From: Trogon surrucura
Taxonomy: Eukaryota; Chordata; Aves; Trogoniformes; Trogonidae
Assembly: GCA_020746105.1 (NCBI GenBank)
Contig: CM036619.1
Span: 7,451,942-7,515,941, forward strand
DNA: 64,000 nt
Direction of reading: 5' to 3'
Under the pieces are notes generated by a model. The model saw only the letters and a list, made by a program, of their open reading frames with translations, had not been told where the DNA came from and did not search any database. The position numbers and the translations under genes are program-made. Each line of letters starts with the position of its first letter. The stretch's first letter is position 1. Shown here piece after piece: positions 62,216 to 64,000 of this stretch.

Positions 62216-64000
62216 CCTTTCAAAGATAGTGTGCTAAATTATGATTATCCTTTCCCAGACAAGAGGTTAAATATGCTTATTGAGACTCATCAGAGATACT
62301 GCCTCAAAGAGGTAAGATGCTGTCAGTATTTTTTTCAACAGCATCTGTCCTTAATGTGAGACTCCATGGCCTGCCAAAAGCAAAAGTCAGGGAGACTGGA
62401 GTCATGGTGTTCCACAGAGCACTCTCATGGTTCAGCTCTCAGTGTGAATTTCCAAATATTTCTGCATACATTTTTCACCACTTTTGGTCCATACTACTGA
62501 TTTAATTGCACTTTGCTGCTTCTGCTCTGAGTCCAGTTCTCTGACCTTGCTTATCACACCATAATGTACAACCTTTAGACTGTTCATTTAGGTATTTTCA
62601 GTTTGGAGTGAAGATCTCTGCTTGCAAATATTAAGTGCCTGTCATAAATAGCATTTGAAACACAAGACAAACGTGAACAGCTAAGGAATTAAGGCTTTAA
62701 TGTTACTGCTTCAGAGAGATCGTAAAAAAAAAGAAGCAATAAAAAAGGCTCACTGTACAGTACAAAGAATAAATCCAACAGCAGTGAAGCTTCTCAGACC
62801 TTTGTCCACTCTCTCATTCTCCCATTCCTCCATCCAAATGCTATCGTTTAAGATGTTCCCCCACAAGCAATAACCTCTCTTAGGTTTAAGTCTGTCACAG
62901 TATGCTTACGTCCCTGGTTCCTCAACACTGGCTTGTAGTTTGGATTATTGCTTAACAGAGAGAAAGGGTGTCTGGTGCCTCGTAGCATGAAGTATTGGTC
63001 ATAATTAAAGAATAATTTCATTTCCATTTACAGAAAGGCCACGCAAGATCAAGCTGGGAAACGCTCAGTCAATCAGCCATAGTTATGAGCCACTCAGCAG
63101 CTTAGCAGTCTCATCATTACCACCCAGCAGGTCCAGATCAACACACTGCACCACCACAGATCCGAAGAAAAACACAAAAAAAGGAAAGAAAAGAATGGTG
63201 TAAGGAGAACTGTGGTATGGAATGTAGCAGCTGATGAAGGATGATGACGATGAAGAAAGAGGAAATGGATACTGGATTTTGAGAGTTTCATCACATTATG
63301 ATCAAATAGAAACACACAGAGCTAGGCCTATTATGGAATGAGAACTGGTAAAATTGTGAATAAAACATAGCAGGGAGGAGAAAGTGGGAAGAAATGAATC
63401 TGTTAGATTTGTGTCAGCTGGAAAGGGAAAATGGATCAATTTCCTTTTCTTGTGGCAGTGAGCTTTGCATTAATTAAAAAAGGGGAGGGGAAAAGGAAAA
63501 AAAAGAGAAAAGAAAAGCCTACTGCCTTAACAAAGCCAATGGGCTGAATGAAGAAAGGTGCCAAAGGTACATCTATCAGAAATCTACTATTAGACCCAAC
63601 AGAAATCACAATCCAGCTCCACAGGAGAAAAGAAAATGAAATGCACCTAGAAAATAAAAGAAAGAGCATGAATTTCCACAACAATTACTGCACAAGATCC
63701 TGTTGGCATTTTACAACTTTATCAAGGATTAACTATTCTGCATATTTCTGTATGGTGATTTTATTTGATTTCTTTGTAGAAAAGCAGATATGATACCAAA
63801 CAGTTTCCAAATCCTGTTAGAAAGGAAATACATAGCCTAGAATAGCCTAGAGAATATATAGTGGATATAGCTCCCATCCATGACTATTTGGATGGTTTGG
63901 TTTTTTTAAAAAAAAATTCTCTAATGCAATTCCTTGTAATTCTTTCTTTATGCCTCATGCCTGGAACTTCACTCTTTGTACTTGGCTGTCTTAATTTTCA
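62216..64000. other. No recognised gene or repeat
   Basis: AT-rich. A 42-base pure purine tract lies at 63476-63517 (A with short G blocks). Reading frames of 60-82 codons overlap this tract on the minus strand and are low-complexity translations. No supported gene. Confidence 0.6.

Noticed and set aside
63436..63684. Hydrophobic 82-codon minus-strand frame
   Set aside because: Translation of the homopurine tract (Phe/Leu/Ser-rich); low-complexity artefact.
1..64000. Host protein-coding exons, bacterial-type operons, CRISPR arrays, prophage
   Set aside because: Nothing in the sequence supports them. Composition and repeats are those of an avian nuclear genome, and short host exons cannot be excluded by eye.

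Overview
This window looks like vertebrate nuclear DNA from a bird. The repeats show it: at least fourteen pieces of CR1 (chicken repeat 1) LINEs, most with the typical avian 3' end made of ATTCTGTG / ATTCTATG octamers, together with LTRs of avian endogenous-retrovirus type and two copies of a tRNA-headed SINE that borrows a CR1 3' tail. The rest is AT-rich single-copy-looking sequence with short homopolymer runs. I cannot name the species. The SINE resembles, from memory, the tRNA-derived CR1-tailed SINE known from zebra finch (TguSINE1), which would point to Neoaves and perhaps a songbird relative, but this is inference. I recognise no host protein-coding exon, no rRNA and no functional tRNA gene, so the window is best read as intergenic or deep intronic.

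Layout. 1-1195: old CR1 on +, cut by the window edge. 4322-4438 and 5640-5925: small CR1 scraps, with an unclassified GC-rich block (about 5060-5560) ending in an A-rich tract before the second one. 8189-8377: tRNA-CR1 SINE on -. 9601-12050: an old CR1 on -, split by a much younger CR1 on + (10005-11490) whose ORF2 is still open for about 478 codons. 15285-15361: a CR1 tail. 20395-20580: second SINE, on +. 24120-24570: a possible regulatory element. 28780-29518, 32680-33377 and 37355-37957: three more 5'-truncated CR1s on +. 40538-41550: LTR on +. 50458-51580: LTR on -. 52326-53138: two CR1s of different subfamilies in tandem. 54511-55428: CR1 on -. 55982-56308: LTR fragment on -. 57128-58020: CR1 on +. 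59021-60850: CR1 on - interrupted by a solo LTR (59554-60647). 60886-62215: a mosaic CR1 on - with a + CR1 scrap inside it. 62216-64000: no recognisable repeat.

How the parts relate. CR1 ORF2 supplies endonuclease and reverse transcriptase; every copy here is 5'-truncated, as is usual for target-primed reverse transcription, and none is complete. The two SINEs encode no protein. Their last 100 or so bases match the 3' end of the CR1 at 60886, so they were presumably copied in trans by that CR1 lineage. The nesting gives a relative age order: CR1 on - (9601-12050) is older than CR1 on + (10005-11490), and CR1 on - (59021-60850) is older than the LTR inside it.

The best candidates for follow-up are the SINE pair with its visible donor tail, the LTR family carrying a repetitive Trp-Glu-Gly reading frame, and the palindromic or clustered transcription-factor-like motifs near 24.3, 31.8, 36.9 and 49.1 kb. 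All assignments are by eye; no database search was run.
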